Source of the DNA: Nocardia sp. NBC_01730
GTDB lineage: Bacteria; Actinomycetota; Actinomycetes; Mycobacteriales; Mycobacteriaceae
Assembly: GCF_035920445.1 (NCBI RefSeq)
Contig: NZ_CP109162.1
Span: 6,076,001 to 6,140,000, forward strand
Reading direction: 5' to 3'
Length of the DNA stretch: 64,000 nt
Part shown: positions 7,750 to 17,016 of the stretch, in pieces
How the letters are laid out: the number at the start of each line of letters is the position of its first letter
Numbering within the stretch: the stretch's first letter is position 1
Made by a program: the position numbers and the translations under genes
The notes under the pieces: model-generated
The model's database searches: none
The model's input: only the letters and a program-made list of their open reading frames with translations
Told to the model about the DNA's origin: nothing

Positions 7750-9456
7750 TCAGCCGCGCAACGCCGACAGGAAGATCCCGGGCAGCCTGGCCGGGTTGGC
7801 GCTCGCGTAGAACTCGGTCAGCCTCCGTCCGGTCGTCGCGGCGGTGGCGTTGTCGACGAACCACGGCGGCTTCGGCGAGAGGGTGGGCTCGCCGCGCAAC
7901 AGCGAGCGCGGCGCGGGCCGGAATGGACCGCGCACCACCGTGCGCTCCACGTCGTCCAGGAGGAAAGCGTTGTGCACCACGCCGATTCCGCTCTGCACGT
8001 CGTCCAGGGTGTGCCCGGGGAAGGCCCCCCATGCCGCGCGCGGCGCGAGGAAGGCAAGCCCGGTCCAGGTGTTCACCGCGATCGCGCCGTAGCGCAGCCG
8101 CTCGATCGCGCGGTCGAAACCGATGCCGAGCCTGCGGATGGTCGCCGGATGGGCGATGACGTTCGCGCCGAGCGTTCCGGTCAGCTCGGTGTTCGCGAAG
8201 TCCACTGCATGGTGCACGAACGCACCGCCCAGGTGAGGCAGTTCGACCACGCCGAGCACGGGAGAGAAGTATTCGGTGCGCAGCAGCGGCGTGTCGGTGC
8301 GCGGCAGCTGCTCGACCAGGACCCGGCCCGCCCCGGGCCCGAGGCGCTCGGCATCCGGATAGGATGCCAGCGCGTCCGCGACACGCCCATCGCTGCCCGG
8401 GTAGTACGCGGCGCGCCGCGGCGCCCGCTCGATCGCGGTACGCAGCTCGGCGAGGAACCTGTCCTTGCGATCCCAGTCCGCGCTGAGCACGATCGCCTGC
8501 GCGGCGACGCAGTTGTAGCCGCCGTTGTGCAGCCGGTGGGTCGCCACATGCTGCGCTTGGTAGCGCAGGTCGGCGTCGGACCAGTCGCCGGGCACCACGA
8601 TGGTCGGCGAGACGCCGCCCAGCTCGCTGGTGATCGGCTTGTCCAGCAGCGGCCGGTGCTCCTTCTTGCGCTCCAGCCCCTCCTGGCCCGGCCCCCACAC
8701 GATCGTGTCGTGCGTGTGTGCGCTTCCGGTCATGTGCACGTGCGCGACGTCGTCGTGGTGTACCAGGTAGCTGCCCTCCACCGCGCCTCCGGTGAGAATC
8801 CGGAGCACGCCCAGCTCGAGCAGCGGTGCGAACACCATCTCGAACACCGTGTACAGCGGGTCGGTGATCGGGTTCAGCTTCAGCGCAACCACCCGATTGT
8901 GCGCGTACAGCTCGTAGAGCGCGTCGAGCGGCGCGATCGAGGTGATGTTGCCCGCGCCGAGGACGGCGCCGATCCCGCGGGTCGCAGTGGGATCCAGCTG
9001 GGCGAGCCCGGCCCGTTTGCGCGCGGTCTCCGCGTCGACGCCGGGACGCAGCCACACTTCGCCGCGGAAGCCGTTGAGCAGGAGCCGGTCGTATACGCCC
9101 CGTGGAAGGATCGGCACCGCGACCCGTCCGCCCGGCGCTTCCTGCAGTGCGATGCCGGCCAGCGGGCTGTACCCGGTCTCCAGCGCGGAGAGGGTCGCCG
9201 AGAGCGCGGCGGTGGCCTGCAGCAGGGTGAGCGGGCCGGACATCCACTCCTCGCCGACCAGCGACGAGTCCGCGTCCAGTCCCTTGATGGTGCGTGCCGC
9301 GCGTACCCAGTCCTCGGCGAAGCGGCCGGTTCGGGCGTGGATCTCGTCGAGAAGTTCGCGGCGACGGCGCAGCGAGGTCGCGGCCCACGCCTTCTCGCCT
9401 GCGGAGAGGTCGGCCAGCGCGTTGTCGATGGCTGTCTCGTCGAATGGGGTACCCAC
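7750..9456 (-). CDS. Aldehyde dehydrogenase family protein
   Basis: A 568-residue NAD(P)-dependent aldehyde dehydrogenase. The nucleotide-binding region (GAGNITSI), the general-base glutamate in TSELGGVSPTIV and the catalytic cysteine in NGGYNCVAAQAIV are all present in the right order. It is longer than a typical 480-500-residue enzyme, with extra sequence at both ends. The substrate cannot be told. The frame is open to an ATG at 9534, but that would leave 14 bp to divergent serS and place the serS promoter inside this gene; GTG 9456 (V-G-T-P-F-D) is preferred. It is not part of the conserved Rv3834c-Rv3839 neighbourhood and looks like a lineage-specific insertion. Confidence 0.82.
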   Translation of the reverse strand: MGTPFDETAIDNALADLSAGEKAWAATSLRRRRELLDEIHARTGRFAEDWVRAARTIKGLDADSSLVGEEWMSGPLTLLQATAALSATLSALETGYSPLAGIALQEAPGGRVAVPILPRGVYDRLLLNGFRGEVWLRPGVDAETARKRAGLAQLDPTATRGIGAVLGAGNITSIAPLDALYELYAHNRVVALKLNPITDPLYTVFEMVFAPLLELGVLRILTGGAVEGSYLVHHDDVAHVHMTGSAHTHDTIVWGPGQEGLERKKEHRPLLDKPITSELGGVSPTIVVPGDWSDADLRYQAQHVATHRLHNGGYNCVAAQAIVLSADWDRKDRFLAELRTAIERAPRRAAYYPGSDGRVADALASYPDAERLGPGAGRVLVEQLPRTDTPLLRTEYFSPVLGVVELPHLGGAFVHHAVDFANTELTGTLGANVIAHPATIRRLGIGFDRAIERLRYGAIAVNTWTGLAFLAPRAAWGAFPGHTLDDVQSGIGVVHNAFLLDDVERTVVRGPFRPAPRSLLRGEPTLSPKPPWFVDNATAATTGRRLTEFYASANPARLPGIFLSALRG

Positions 9457-9534
9457 AACCCAACTATGCGCGCGATCCTGGGCGGTTGGCTCACATCCTG
9501 GGATATCGGCGTGAAACGGCAATACTGCGACCAC

Positions 9535-9540
9535 TAGGCT
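9535..9540 (+). promoter_or_regulatory. -10 hexamer TAGGCT of serS
   Basis: TAGGCT ends 8 nt before the serS ATG at 9549, which has no ribosome binding site, consistent with a leaderless mRNA. Confidence 0.5.
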
Positions 9541-9548
9541 GATGGCCC

Positions 9549-10811
9549 ATGATCGACCTCCGATTCCTGCGGGACAACCCCGACGCGGTCCGCGCCTCGC
9601 AGCGCGCCCGCGGCGAAGACCCCGCCCTCGTCGACGCCCTGCTCGAGGTGGACGCGGCGCGCCGTGCCGCGGTGGCTACCGCGGACAACTTGCGCGCCGA
9701 GCACAAGGCGATGGGCAAGCTGATCGGGAAGGCGAGCAAGGAGGAGCGGTCCGCGCTGCTCGCGCAGGCGCAGGAGATGTCGGTCAAGGTCAAGGAGGCC
9801 GAGGCCGCTCAGCACGCCGCCGACGCCGACCTGGACGCCGCGCACCGCGCCATCTCGAACGTAGTGCAAGAGGGCGCGCCCGCGGGCGGGGAGGACGACT
9901 ACGTCGTGCTCGAAACCGCCGGTACGCCACGGGAGTTCGACTTCGAGCCGAAGGACCATCTGGGGCTCGGCGAGTCGCTCGGTCTGATCGACATGGAGCG
10001 CGGCGCGAAGGTCTCGGGCGCGCGGTTCTACTTCCTCACCGGCTACGGCGCGCTGCTGCAATTGGGTCTGCTGCAGCTGGCCGCGCAGAAGGCCGTGACC
10101 AACGGCTTCACCATGATAATCCCGCCGGTGCTGGTTCGTCCGGAGATCATGGCGGGCACGGGGTTCCTCGGCAAGCATTCGGCCGAGGTGTACCACCTCG
10201 AGGACGAGGACCTCTACCTCGTCGGTACCTCGGAGGTGCCGCTGGCCGGCTACCACGCGGACGAGATCCTCGACTTGAGCGGCGGCGCCAAGCGGTATGC
10301 GGGCTGGTCGTCGTGTTTCCGCAGGGAGGCGGGCAGCTACGGCAAGGACACCCGCGGCATCATCCGCGTGCACCAGTTCGACAAGGTGGAGATGTTCGTC
10401 TTCACCACGCCGGAGGAGGCCGACGCCGAGCACCGGCGCCTGCTCGAGTGGGAGCGGGACATGCTCGCGGCGGTCGAGGTGCCCTATCGGGTGATCGACG
10501 TGGCCGCCGGTGATCTGGGCAGCTCGGCCGCGCGCAAGTTCGACTGCGAGGCATGGGTGCCCACCCAGCAGACCTACCGGGAACTCACCTCGACCTCCAA
10601 CTGCACCACCTTCCAGGCTCGCCGCCTCGCCGTCCGCTACCGCGACGAGAACGGAAAGCCGCAGATCGCAGCCACTTTGAACGGTACGTTGGCGACCACT
10701 CGCTGGATCGTGGCGATTCTGGAGAATCATCAGCAGGCCGACGGCTCGGTGCGCGTTCCCGCGGCACTGGTTCCGTTCGTCGGCACCGACGTGTTGCGAC
10801 CGCCGAACTAG
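9549..10811 (+). CDS. serS: Seryl-tRNA synthetase
   Basis: Charges tRNA-Ser with serine. The 420-residue protein has the standard N-terminal coiled-coil tRNA-binding arm (about residues 27-105, rich in Ala, Lys and Glu) and a class II catalytic core. Motif 2 is in [15 protein letters not shown] (about 256-270) and motif 3 in [18 protein letters not shown] (about 377-394). Length equals M. tuberculosis SerS (Rv3834c). The gene starts with ATG 9549 directly after a TAGGCT hexamer, so it is likely leaderless. I see no T-box or other leader. The downstream GGDEF-EAL gene has its own promoter-like hexamer. Confidence 0.97.
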   Translation: MIDLRFLRDNPDAVRASQRARGEDPALVDALLEVDAARRAAVATADNLRAEHKAMGKLIGKASKEERSALLAQAQEMSVKVKEAEAAQHAADADLDAAHRAISNVVQEGAPAGGEDDYVVLETAGTPREFDFEPKDHLGLGESLGLIDMERGAKVSGARFYFLTGYGALLQLGLLQLAAQKAVTNGFTMIIPPVLVRPEIMAGTGFLGKHSAEVYHLEDEDLYLVGTSEVPLAGYHADEILDLSGGAKRYAGWSSCFRREAGSYGKDTRGIIRVHQFDKVEMFVFTTPEEADAEHRRLLEWERDMLAAVEVPYRVIDVAAGDLGSSAARKFDCEAWVPTQQTYRELTSTSNCTTFQARRLAVRYRDENGKPQIAATLNGTLATTRWIVAILENHQQADGSVRVPAALVPFVGTDVLRPPN

Positions 10812-10897
10812 GCGCGTGCAATGATCTTCAAGTGAATAGCCACCGGTTCGCCGCACCGGATTCCCGGGATGTGGCAACCGTCGAGATCCGTTGTGTC

Positions 10898-10903
10898 TAG
10901 GCT
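10898..10903 (+). promoter_or_regulatory. -10 hexamer TAGGCT, leaderless start at 10911
   Basis: TAGGCT ends 7 nt before GTG 10911 and moves the preferred start of the GGDEF-EAL gene 42 bp downstream of the first ATG of the frame (10869). Confidence 0.5.
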
Positions 10904-10910
10904 ATTCCCT

Positions 10911-12773
10911 GTGCGAGGAATCGGGTCTCGCGGCGATACCCGAACCCGGGTACGGGCCGCGTCTGCGCTGGCGACAGCTATGGTCATGGCTCGAACCACC
11001 GGGGCGTTCTACGTCATGGGTGGGATTCTTGGTCTGCTGATTACCGGAATCGCCCCTGGTGACGAGGGTAATCGGGCGCTGGTTGGTGGGGCGGCAGCGG
11101 TAGCGCTGGCGCTCGGTCTCACGCTGCTCGCGTGGGGGCCACGGCTGCCCCATACGATCCACCACATCTATGTCGCGATCGCGACGGTGCTGGTGACGAT
11201 CGCGGTGCATTCGTTCCCGAACACAGTGGGCGCGATCAGCCTCGCCGCGTTCTACGTGTTCATCGCGTGCGACGCCGCGCTGTTCTTCGCCTGGTCACAG
11301 GCGGCGGCTCACATCGCTTTCGCGCTCGTCCTGTGCCTGTGGGTGCTGCCGGCGCGGCCGGTGACCCCTGCGCTGCCCTGGTGGTCGGGCCTGATACCGG
11401 CGGGGGTGACCGTCGGCGTCGGCGTGGTCGTCGGTGTGCTGACCAGGATGGCGTCGGAGGCCGACATCGACGTGCTCACCGGCCTGCTCAACCGCCGCGG
11501 CTTCGATCGGGCACTCAACACCGCGATCGAGCAGGCCACCCGGAACGGACACGGCCTGGCGCTCGTGCTGGTCGATCTGGACCGCTTCCAGAAGATCAAT
11601 GATCATCTCGGTCACCGCGCGGGCGACGCGGTCCTGCAGCGGGTCGCCGATACCTGGTCCAAACTGCTCGTCCCGGACCAGCGCCTGGCCCGCTACGGTG
11701 GCGACGCGTTCGCGCTGCTGCTGCCGAACACCACCGAGCAGGCCGCGATCCTGCTCACCGAACAGCTCCGCGCGGCGGTGACCACCGGCTGTTCGGCAGG
11801 CGTGACCTCCTGGCAGCAGGGAGAGTCCGGATCGCTGCTGGTCAGCCGGGCGGACGTCGGTCTGTATCGGGCCAAGCAGGCGGGTCGCAACCGGACAGTG
11901 CTCGAGTCTTCCCGGCAGCTGCCGCTGGCGGTGGAACTGCGCGAGGCGATCGACCGAGGCGCCCTCGACGTGCACTACCAGCCGATCGTCAGCCTGACCG
12001 AGGGCGGCGGCAAGGCGGTCGGCGTCGAGGCGCTGCTGCGCTGGTCATCCAGTGCGCAGCCGGACGTCACCACCGAAGGCCTGATCCGCGTCGCCGAGGA
12101 ATACGACCTTATCTCCGACCTGGACGAACTGGTGCTGCGCAGGGCATGTGCGGACGCGGCGCGACTGCAGGAGACTTTCGCCCAGCTCGATCTGACCTTG
12201 AACGTGAACGTCAGCGGGCTCGAGTTGGCCGAGTCCGGTTACGCCGACCGGGTGGCAAACATCCTCGCCAGCACCGGCTGGCCTGCCGATCAGCTGGTGC
12301 TCGAGGTAACCGAGAGCGAGCTGGCCGCCGAATCTCAGACCGCGATCGCGAATCTGCATACTCTGCGCGAGCGGGGCGTGCGCATCGCCATCGACGACTT
12401 CGGCACCGGGTACTCCTCGCTGAGCAGGCTGGCGACCCTGCCCAGCGACATCCTCAAGGTCGACCAGTCCTTCGTCGCCGCGATCCGCTCGGACTCGCCC
12501 GCGCCGCCACTGCTTGGTGTGATCGCCGCCCTGTCCAGCGCGCTCGACCTGCAGGTGATCGCCGAGGGCGTGGAGACGGAATACCAGGCCGCGGTGCTCA
12601 CCGAGCTGGGCTTCGCGCTCGCCCAGGGCTACCACTACAGTGACTCGCATCCAGTGTCCGAGCTGATCAGCGACCTCAACGAGCACCAGGGCCGGGTCGG
12701 CCCCGGCGTCGTGGACCGAGAACTCGGCGACGGAGACTCGATCCACGCCAACGGCTGGGTGCCGATGTCTTGA
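10911..12773 (+). CDS. Membrane-bound GGDEF-EAL protein with degenerate GGDAF
   Basis: A 620-residue cyclic-di-GMP turnover protein. An N-terminal block of about six membrane helices (residues about 25-180) is followed by a GGDEF domain (about 185-335) and an EAL domain (about 345-595). The cyclase signature reads RYGGDAF, so the fourth residue, the catalytic glutamate, is alanine and diguanylate cyclase activity is probably lost; no RxxD inhibitory site is seen. The EAL domain keeps VEALLRW, the metal ligands in LEVTESEL and IDDFGTGYSSLS, the lysine in LKVDQSF and the glutamate in AEGVET, so it should be an active phosphodiesterase. The GGDAF domain may serve as a GTP-sensing module. Confidence 0.88.
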   Translation: MRGIGSRGDTRTRVRAASALATAMVMARTTGAFYVMGGILGLLITGIAPGDEGNRALVGGAAAVALALGLTLLAWGPRLPHTIHHIYVAIATVLVTIAVHSFPNTVGAISLAAFYVFIACDAALFFAWSQAAAHIAFALVLCLWVLPARPVTPALPWWSGLIPAGVTVGVGVVVGVLTRMASEADIDVLTGLLNRRGFDRALNTAIEQATRNGHGLALVLVDLDRFQKINDHLGHRAGDAVLQRVADTWSKLLVPDQRLARYGGDAFALLLPNTTEQAAILLTEQLRAAVTTGCSAGVTSWQQGESGSLLVSRADVGLYRAKQAGRNRTVLESSRQLPLAVELREAIDRGALDVHYQPIVSLTEGGGKAVGVEALLRWSSSAQPDVTTEGLIRVAEEYDLISDLDELVLRRACADAARLQETFAQLDLTLNVNVSGLELAESGYADRVANILASTGWPADQLVLEVTESELAAESQTAIANLHTLRERGVRIAIDDFGTGYSSLSRLATLPSDILKVDQSFVAAIRSDSPAPPLLGVIAALSSALDLQVIAEGVETEYQAAVLTELGFALAQGYHYSDSHPVSELISDLNEHQGRVGPGVVDRELGDGDSIHANGWVPMS

Positions 12774-12899
12774 TTCCGTCGGCGCTCGGTGGCTGATTCC
12801 CTCGACACGGGTGCCTCGATCTCTTGGCGCCGTGTGGCTGATCGGCGCAGGAAGCTAATTCTCTTGACGCCGTGTTGCGACGGTGTACATGCTGACGAC

Positions 12900-12926
12900 A
12901 TGCGTTTGCTCATCTATGGCTCTTGA
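12900..12926 (+). CDS. Possible 8-residue leader peptide upstream of the MFS gene
   Basis: ATG at 12900 opens a tiny frame (MRLLIYGS, then TGA). It lies about 8 nt after TACATG (12886-12891), which follows TTGACG (12864-12869) by 16 bp, so the transcript would begin at or next to this ATG and be leaderless. The MFS gene starts 84 bp further on. Whether the peptide is made, and whether it has a role, cannot be decided from sequence. Confidence 0.3.
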   Translation: MRLLIYGS

Positions 12927-13010
12927 TTCGTCGAATCGCTGCGCGCCCGTCCGACGGGTAGCGCCCACACCGGGCAGCCCCTCAGCCTGCACTCGCTGAC
13001 AGTTCGGGCC

Positions 13011-14318
13011 GTGCTCTTCAAGAGCATCGGTGAATTGATCCCGCTCTACGCGCTCTATGCCCTGCTGTTCGCCGACCATGGCATGAGCACGATGCAGATC
13101 TCCGTGCTGTTCGCGATATGGTCGACGACGTCGTTCCTGCTGGAGGTGCCTTCCGGGGCGTGGGCCGACACGGTTTCGCGACGTGCGCTGCTCGTGCTGA
13201 GCGGTGTGCTGCTGACGGCGGGCTTCATGCTGTGGACCGTCGCGCCCGGCTTCGCGGGTTTCGCCGCTGGATTCGTGCTGTGGGGTACCTCGGGCGCCTT
13301 GGCCTCCGGTACGTTCGAGGCGCTGCTCTACGACGACCTCACCGCCCGCGGCGAATCCGCCGCCTACCCGCGCATCCTCGGCTACACGCGCGCGGGTGCG
13401 GAAGCGGCCGTCGTGGTCGCAATCCTCGCCGCGACCCCGCTCTACCGCTACGGCGGCTACGCGCTCGTCGGCTGGTCCAGCGTCGCGTTCGCCGCCGTGC
13501 ACGCGGCACTCGCACTGTCGTTGCCCACGGCGCCGAAGGCGGTGTCCGCGGTGGACGTGGACGATCTGGAAGACGAGGTGTCGGCCCCCTTCGAGGCGCA
13601 TCCGACAGTGCACGACGCCGCACTGTGTGCGGGAGTGTCCGTGCCGGAACGGCATGTCACTCGGCCACGGCCGTTCGCGCGATACCTCGGCATGCTGAAG
13701 GCCGGTGTGCGGGAAGCGGTTCGGGTTCGAACGGTGCGCTATGGCGTGCTGTTGGAGGCGCTGCTGTTCGGCATCACGGCATTCGACGAGTACTTCGCTC
13801 TGCTGGCGGAGGAAGTGGGCGTCTCGACCGCGGTGGTTCCGTTGCTGGTCGGTCTCACCGTGCTCGGTTCGCTGACCGGTTCGGTGCTGGCCGGCCGCAC
13901 CGAGGGCATGTCGGGGCGGACGATGGCGACCGCGGTTGGCGTGGCGGGTGTCTTGTTTCTCGGCGGCGCGCTGATCGCCGGGCTGGCGGCGCGACGCCCC
14001 GACGCCGTCTATCTGCTGACCGGCCTCGGATTCACGGCGATCGGCATCTCCTACGGCATCGTCTACAACGCGGGAGTCGTTGCGGGAGCCCGCCTCCAAG
14101 ACGCCATCGAGGGCAGTGCCCGAGCCACGGTCACTTCGGTGTCCGGCCTCCTCGGCGAAATGGTCGCCCTCGCGGTCTTCGGCTTCGCCGCCCTGGCAAC
14201 CATCTGGTGCTCCATGTCCACCCTCTTGGCCCTCCTAGGCGCCACCATCCTCGCCACAGCCGCCTGCACCCCTCGCTGGCTCCCCCAACGACCACCCACG
14301 CCGCCGAGCGGCACATAA
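13011..14318 (+). CDS. MFS transporter
   Basis: A 435-residue major facilitator with about twelve helices and a central cytoplasmic loop (about residues 180-230, acidic, VDVDDLEDEV). Helix 1 begins directly at the start (LFKSIGELIPLYALYALLF), and the loop between helices 2 and 3 carries the family-type GAWADTVSRR. The frame is open for about 80 bp upstream but offers no ATG, GTG or TTG, so GTG 13011 is the only start; it lacks a clear ribosome site. The substrate is unknown. A promoter-like pair at 12864-12891 lies upstream with a tiny ORF between. Confidence 0.8.
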   Translation: MLFKSIGELIPLYALYALLFADHGMSTMQISVLFAIWSTTSFLLEVPSGAWADTVSRRALLVLSGVLLTAGFMLWTVAPGFAGFAAGFVLWGTSGALASGTFEALLYDDLTARGESAAYPRILGYTRAGAEAAVVVAILAATPLYRYGGYALVGWSSVAFAAVHAALALSLPTAPKAVSAVDVDDLEDEVSAPFEAHPTVHDAALCAGVSVPERHVTRPRPFARYLGMLKAGVREAVRVRTVRYGVLLEALLFGITAFDEYFALLAEEVGVSTAVVPLLVGLTVLGSLTGSVLAGRTEGMSGRTMATAVGVAGVLFLGGALIAGLAARRPDAVYLLTGLGFTAIGISYGIVYNAGVVAGARLQDAIEGSARATVTSVSGLLGEMVALAVFGFAALATIWCSMSTLLALLGATILATAACTPRWLPQRPPTPPSGT

Positions 14319-14371
14319 TGGAGAGGGCTACACGTTTGGCTCAGCCATGTGTCACTCGTCGCGGGGGTCGG

Positions 14372-14377
14372 TAGCGT
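14372..14377 (+). promoter_or_regulatory. -10 hexamer TAGCGT, leaderless start at 14385
   Basis: TAGCGT ends 7 nt before ATG 14385 and supports that start over the in-frame ATG at 14349. Confidence 0.5.
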
Positions 14378-14384
14378 GCGGGGT

Positions 14385-15338
14385 ATGACCGCGGAGGTGA
14401 GGCTCGGGCTGCTTTTCGGGTTCGGTATCGGCGCCGGTGTCGCGGTGCAGGGGCGGATCAATGGTGCGCTCGGTGCGCGGCTGCACGACGGGATTGCCGC
14501 CGCCACTATCAGTTTCGGCACCGGGCTCGCGGTGCTCGCGGTGGCATTCGCGTTCAGTGGGCGGCTGCGCGACGGTGCGCGGCAGGTGCGGCGGGCGTTG
14601 TCCGACGGCGTGCTGCGGCCGTGGCAGCTGCTCGGCGGTTTGTGTGGCGCGTTCTTCGTCGCGTGCCAGGGACTCACCGTCGCGGCCATCGGCGTCACGG
14701 CGTTCACCGTGGCGACCGTCGCGGGGCAGTTGCTCAGCAGCCTGGTCGTCGACAGGCTCGGACTCGGCCCGAGCGGCCGCACGCCGATAACGGCGGTGCG
14801 CCTGGTCGGTGCGGCGCTCAGCGTGCTTGCGGTGCTGGTGGCCGGGTTCGGCTACACCAGAGCCACCGGTGGCCTCTCTGTCCCCGATGCGCTGCGCGGC
14901 GCACCGACCGCGCTGCTGATCGTGCTGCCCGCGCTCGCGGGGATCGGCCTGGCCTGGCAGCAGGCAGTGAATGGCAAGGTTGGTGCCGTCGGTGGGCCGT
15001 TCTCGGCGACCATCGTCAACTTCTGCGTCGGCCTGATCGCGCTGATCGTCATCGAAGCCGCAGTGGTCTCGACCTCCGGCGGTCCGGCCGAATTCCCCAC
15101 CCAGCCATGGCTTTACCTCGGCGGGTTGATCGGCGTCGCCTTCATCGCTCTTGCCGCGTCGACCGTCCGCTGGATTGGTGTCCTGCTCCTCGGCCTCACC
15201 TCGGTGGCGGGGCAGCTGACGACGTCACTCGTCCTCGACGTCCTGACCCCGACCAGCGCCGGCCTGTCGGCCACCGCGATCATCGGCTGTGTGCTGACCC
15301 TCGTCGCGGTCGGCATCGCCGCTCGGTCGCAGTCCTGA
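14385..15338 (+). CDS. DMT-superfamily permease (YdcZ/DUF606 type)
   Basis: A 317-residue membrane protein of ten helices arranged as two similar halves, each with the YdcZ (DUF606) pattern: GAGVAVQGRINGALGARL in the first half and AGIGLAWQQAVNGKVGAVG in the second. This is the fused, double-length form; many bacteria have two separate short subunits. Members are thought to export small molecules, substrate unknown. It ends 97 bp before the stop of the convergent MBL-Rieske gene, in a stretch without a clear terminator. Confidence 0.82.
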   Translation: MTAEVRLGLLFGFGIGAGVAVQGRINGALGARLHDGIAAATISFGTGLAVLAVAFAFSGRLRDGARQVRRALSDGVLRPWQLLGGLCGAFFVACQGLTVAAIGVTAFTVATVAGQLLSSLVVDRLGLGPSGRTPITAVRLVGAALSVLAVLVAGFGYTRATGGLSVPDALRGAPTALLIVLPALAGIGLAWQQAVNGKVGAVGGPFSATIVNFCVGLIALIVIEAAVVSTSGGPAEFPTQPWLYLGGLIGVAFIALAASTVRWIGVLLLGLTSVAGQLTTSLVLDVLTPTSAGLSATAIIGCVLTLVAVGIAARSQS

Positions 15339-15435
15339 GTCGGTGCTGTCGTGGTCGCCGCGCCGGTGTGGCAGGTGTGGCCGGGCCGACGAGCAGGTGT
15401 TGCGCGGAGGAACTGGCGGTCAGGCCGGGGTGTGC

Positions 15436-16974
15436 TCAGGCCAGCTTGTGCGAGCGCAGTTCGTGCCCCTTGGACGTCTTACACCGTCCCGACTCCAGAT
15501 CCCACTGCCAGCCGTGCAGGTTGCAGGTGAGGGTGTTGCCTTCCACCACACCGAATTTCGACAGGTCTGCCTTCAGATGCGGGCAGCGCCGTTGGACTTC
15601 CCAGCCGTCGAGTTCGGTGGAGGCGGAATCGTCGTGCGCCTCGGCGAACCAGCCGTCGGCGTAGGCGATCCGCTCGTCGGTGAGGCATTTGAAGAAGGTG
15701 TAGAGGAATTCGTTGTATCCGCCGATGCGCCAGGCCTGGAAGCGGGTGGACAGGAAGATTGTGTTCACCCAATCCGGCTCGTTGTCGCGCAGCACTGTGT
15801 GGACCAGTTCCGGTGCGATACGGAAGCCGTAGCGGTACTTGCCCTCGCCTTCGATCGGGCCGCGCACCACCCGCTTGGGGAAGTCGAGCACCACGGTTTC
15901 CTCGCCGATCACCAGGCCGACCGGGTAGCCGATGCCGGCGCAGATCAGATCGCTCTGCGCCATGATCGGCTCGAACAGCTTCTTCAGCGGTTCCAGCGGT
16001 GAGCCCTCCGCGGTGGCCCAGGTCGCCTTCTCGGTCACCAGTACCGGCGCCATCCGCTGCGCCATCCGCTCGATGTATTCGGCCTTGTTGTCGTAGATGT
16101 CGGCGGGATCGCTCGGGTGGGTCAGCGTCAGCTCGGCGCCGCGCACGTCGGCGACCGAACCGGGGATCATCAGGATCCCCCCGGAGTTGCCGTGGATCCG
16201 CATCTGCTCCAGGAAGACCACTTGGTCCGGGAAGATGTTGCCCTCGTCGCCGCGGTCGTCGTTGAGGTAGCGCAGCTCGTCGTCCAGGAACACCGGCGGG
16301 CCTGCCGAGGGCACCACCCAGGTGGCGCCGACCTGTTCGACGTAGCTGCGCGCCCGGTCCATGCCGCGCTGACGTTTCTGCTTGCCGAAGTTCGATTTGG
16401 TGCGGGCCGGGATGTCGTAGACCATCGGGTACCAGATGGCGCCCGAGTACTGCAGCAGGTGGATGTCGATGTGACCGAACGCGTCGTGCAGCACGTCCAT
16501 GTCGACGGGGCGGGCGTCGTTCATGTTGAAGCAGGTGGTCTCGCCGTCGGAGACGACAAGCCCGGAGTCGCCGATCGGCCCGTCGGCGGGCGCGCGCAGC
16601 GCGATGATCATGACGTCCAGCTCGCCGCCCGGCCCGGACACCGTGTGTTTGACCGAGTCCTCGGTCTCGACGAACTCGTGAAAGCCGAGCTTCTCCAGTT
16701 CCCGCCGTAGGTCCGGCACCGGGTAGTCCGGCAGCAACACGGTCGCGTTCTTGTTGACGTACTTCGCCAGGTGGCCCGCGTCGAAGTGGTCACGGTGCAG
16801 GTGCGACACATACAGGAAGTCGCAATTGCCCAGCTCGTCCCAGTCCAGCTCGGTGTTGTCGGGGAACGGGAACCACGAACCGAAGTAGGCGGGGTTGACC
16901 CAGGGATCGCAAAGGATCGACCCGGCCGCGGTGCGGATGTGGAATCCGGCGTGTCCGACGCTGGTGATCTGCAC
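15436..16974 (-). CDS. MBL-fold hydrolase-like protein with C-terminal Rieske domain
   Basis: A 512-residue two-domain protein. The N-terminal metallo-beta-lactamase fold carries HLHRDH (about residues 58-63) within VSHLHRDHFD, followed by further metal-ligand regions. The C-terminal Rieske domain has CPH (residue about 456) and CNLH (about 482), the Cys-x-His and Cys-x2-His ligands of a [2Fe-2S] cluster. CMP-Neu5Ac hydroxylase combines the same two domains in the opposite order. It resembles M. tuberculosis Rv3818. The start is set by an AGGAGG ribosome site 8 nt before GTG 16974; an ATG at 17004 lies upstream of that site. Likely an oxidoreductase acting on a phosphoester or lipid, but the substrate is unknown. 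Confidence 0.85.
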   Translation of the reverse strand: MQITSVGHAGFHIRTAAGSILCDPWVNPAYFGSWFPFPDNTELDWDELGNCDFLYVSHLHRDHFDAGHLAKYVNKNATVLLPDYPVPDLRRELEKLGFHEFVETEDSVKHTVSGPGGELDVMIIALRAPADGPIGDSGLVVSDGETTCFNMNDARPVDMDVLHDAFGHIDIHLLQYSGAIWYPMVYDIPARTKSNFGKQKRQRGMDRARSYVEQVGATWVVPSAGPPVFLDDELRYLNDDRGDEGNIFPDQVVFLEQMRIHGNSGGILMIPGSVADVRGAELTLTHPSDPADIYDNKAEYIERMAQRMAPVLVTEKATWATAEGSPLEPLKKLFEPIMAQSDLICAGIGYPVGLVIGEETVVLDFPKRVVRGPIEGEGKYRYGFRIAPELVHTVLRDNEPDWVNTIFLSTRFQAWRIGGYNEFLYTFFKCLTDERIAYADGWFAEAHDDSASTELDGWEVQRRCPHLKADLSKFGVVEGNTLTCNLHGWQWDLESGRCKTSKGHELRSHKLA

Positions 16975-17016
16975 TAGCTGCTCCTCCTGACCGTTACCAG
17001 CCAACCAGGGTAGTGG

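Noticed and set aside
9457..9534. ATG 9534 as start of the aldehyde dehydrogenase
   Set aside because: It would leave only 14 bp to divergent serS and place the serS promoter inside the gene; GTG 9456 is more plausible, though not proven.
12855..14099. 414-codon minus-strand ORF opposite the MFS gene
   Set aside because: Arg/Gly/His-rich shadow of a GC-rich membrane protein gene.
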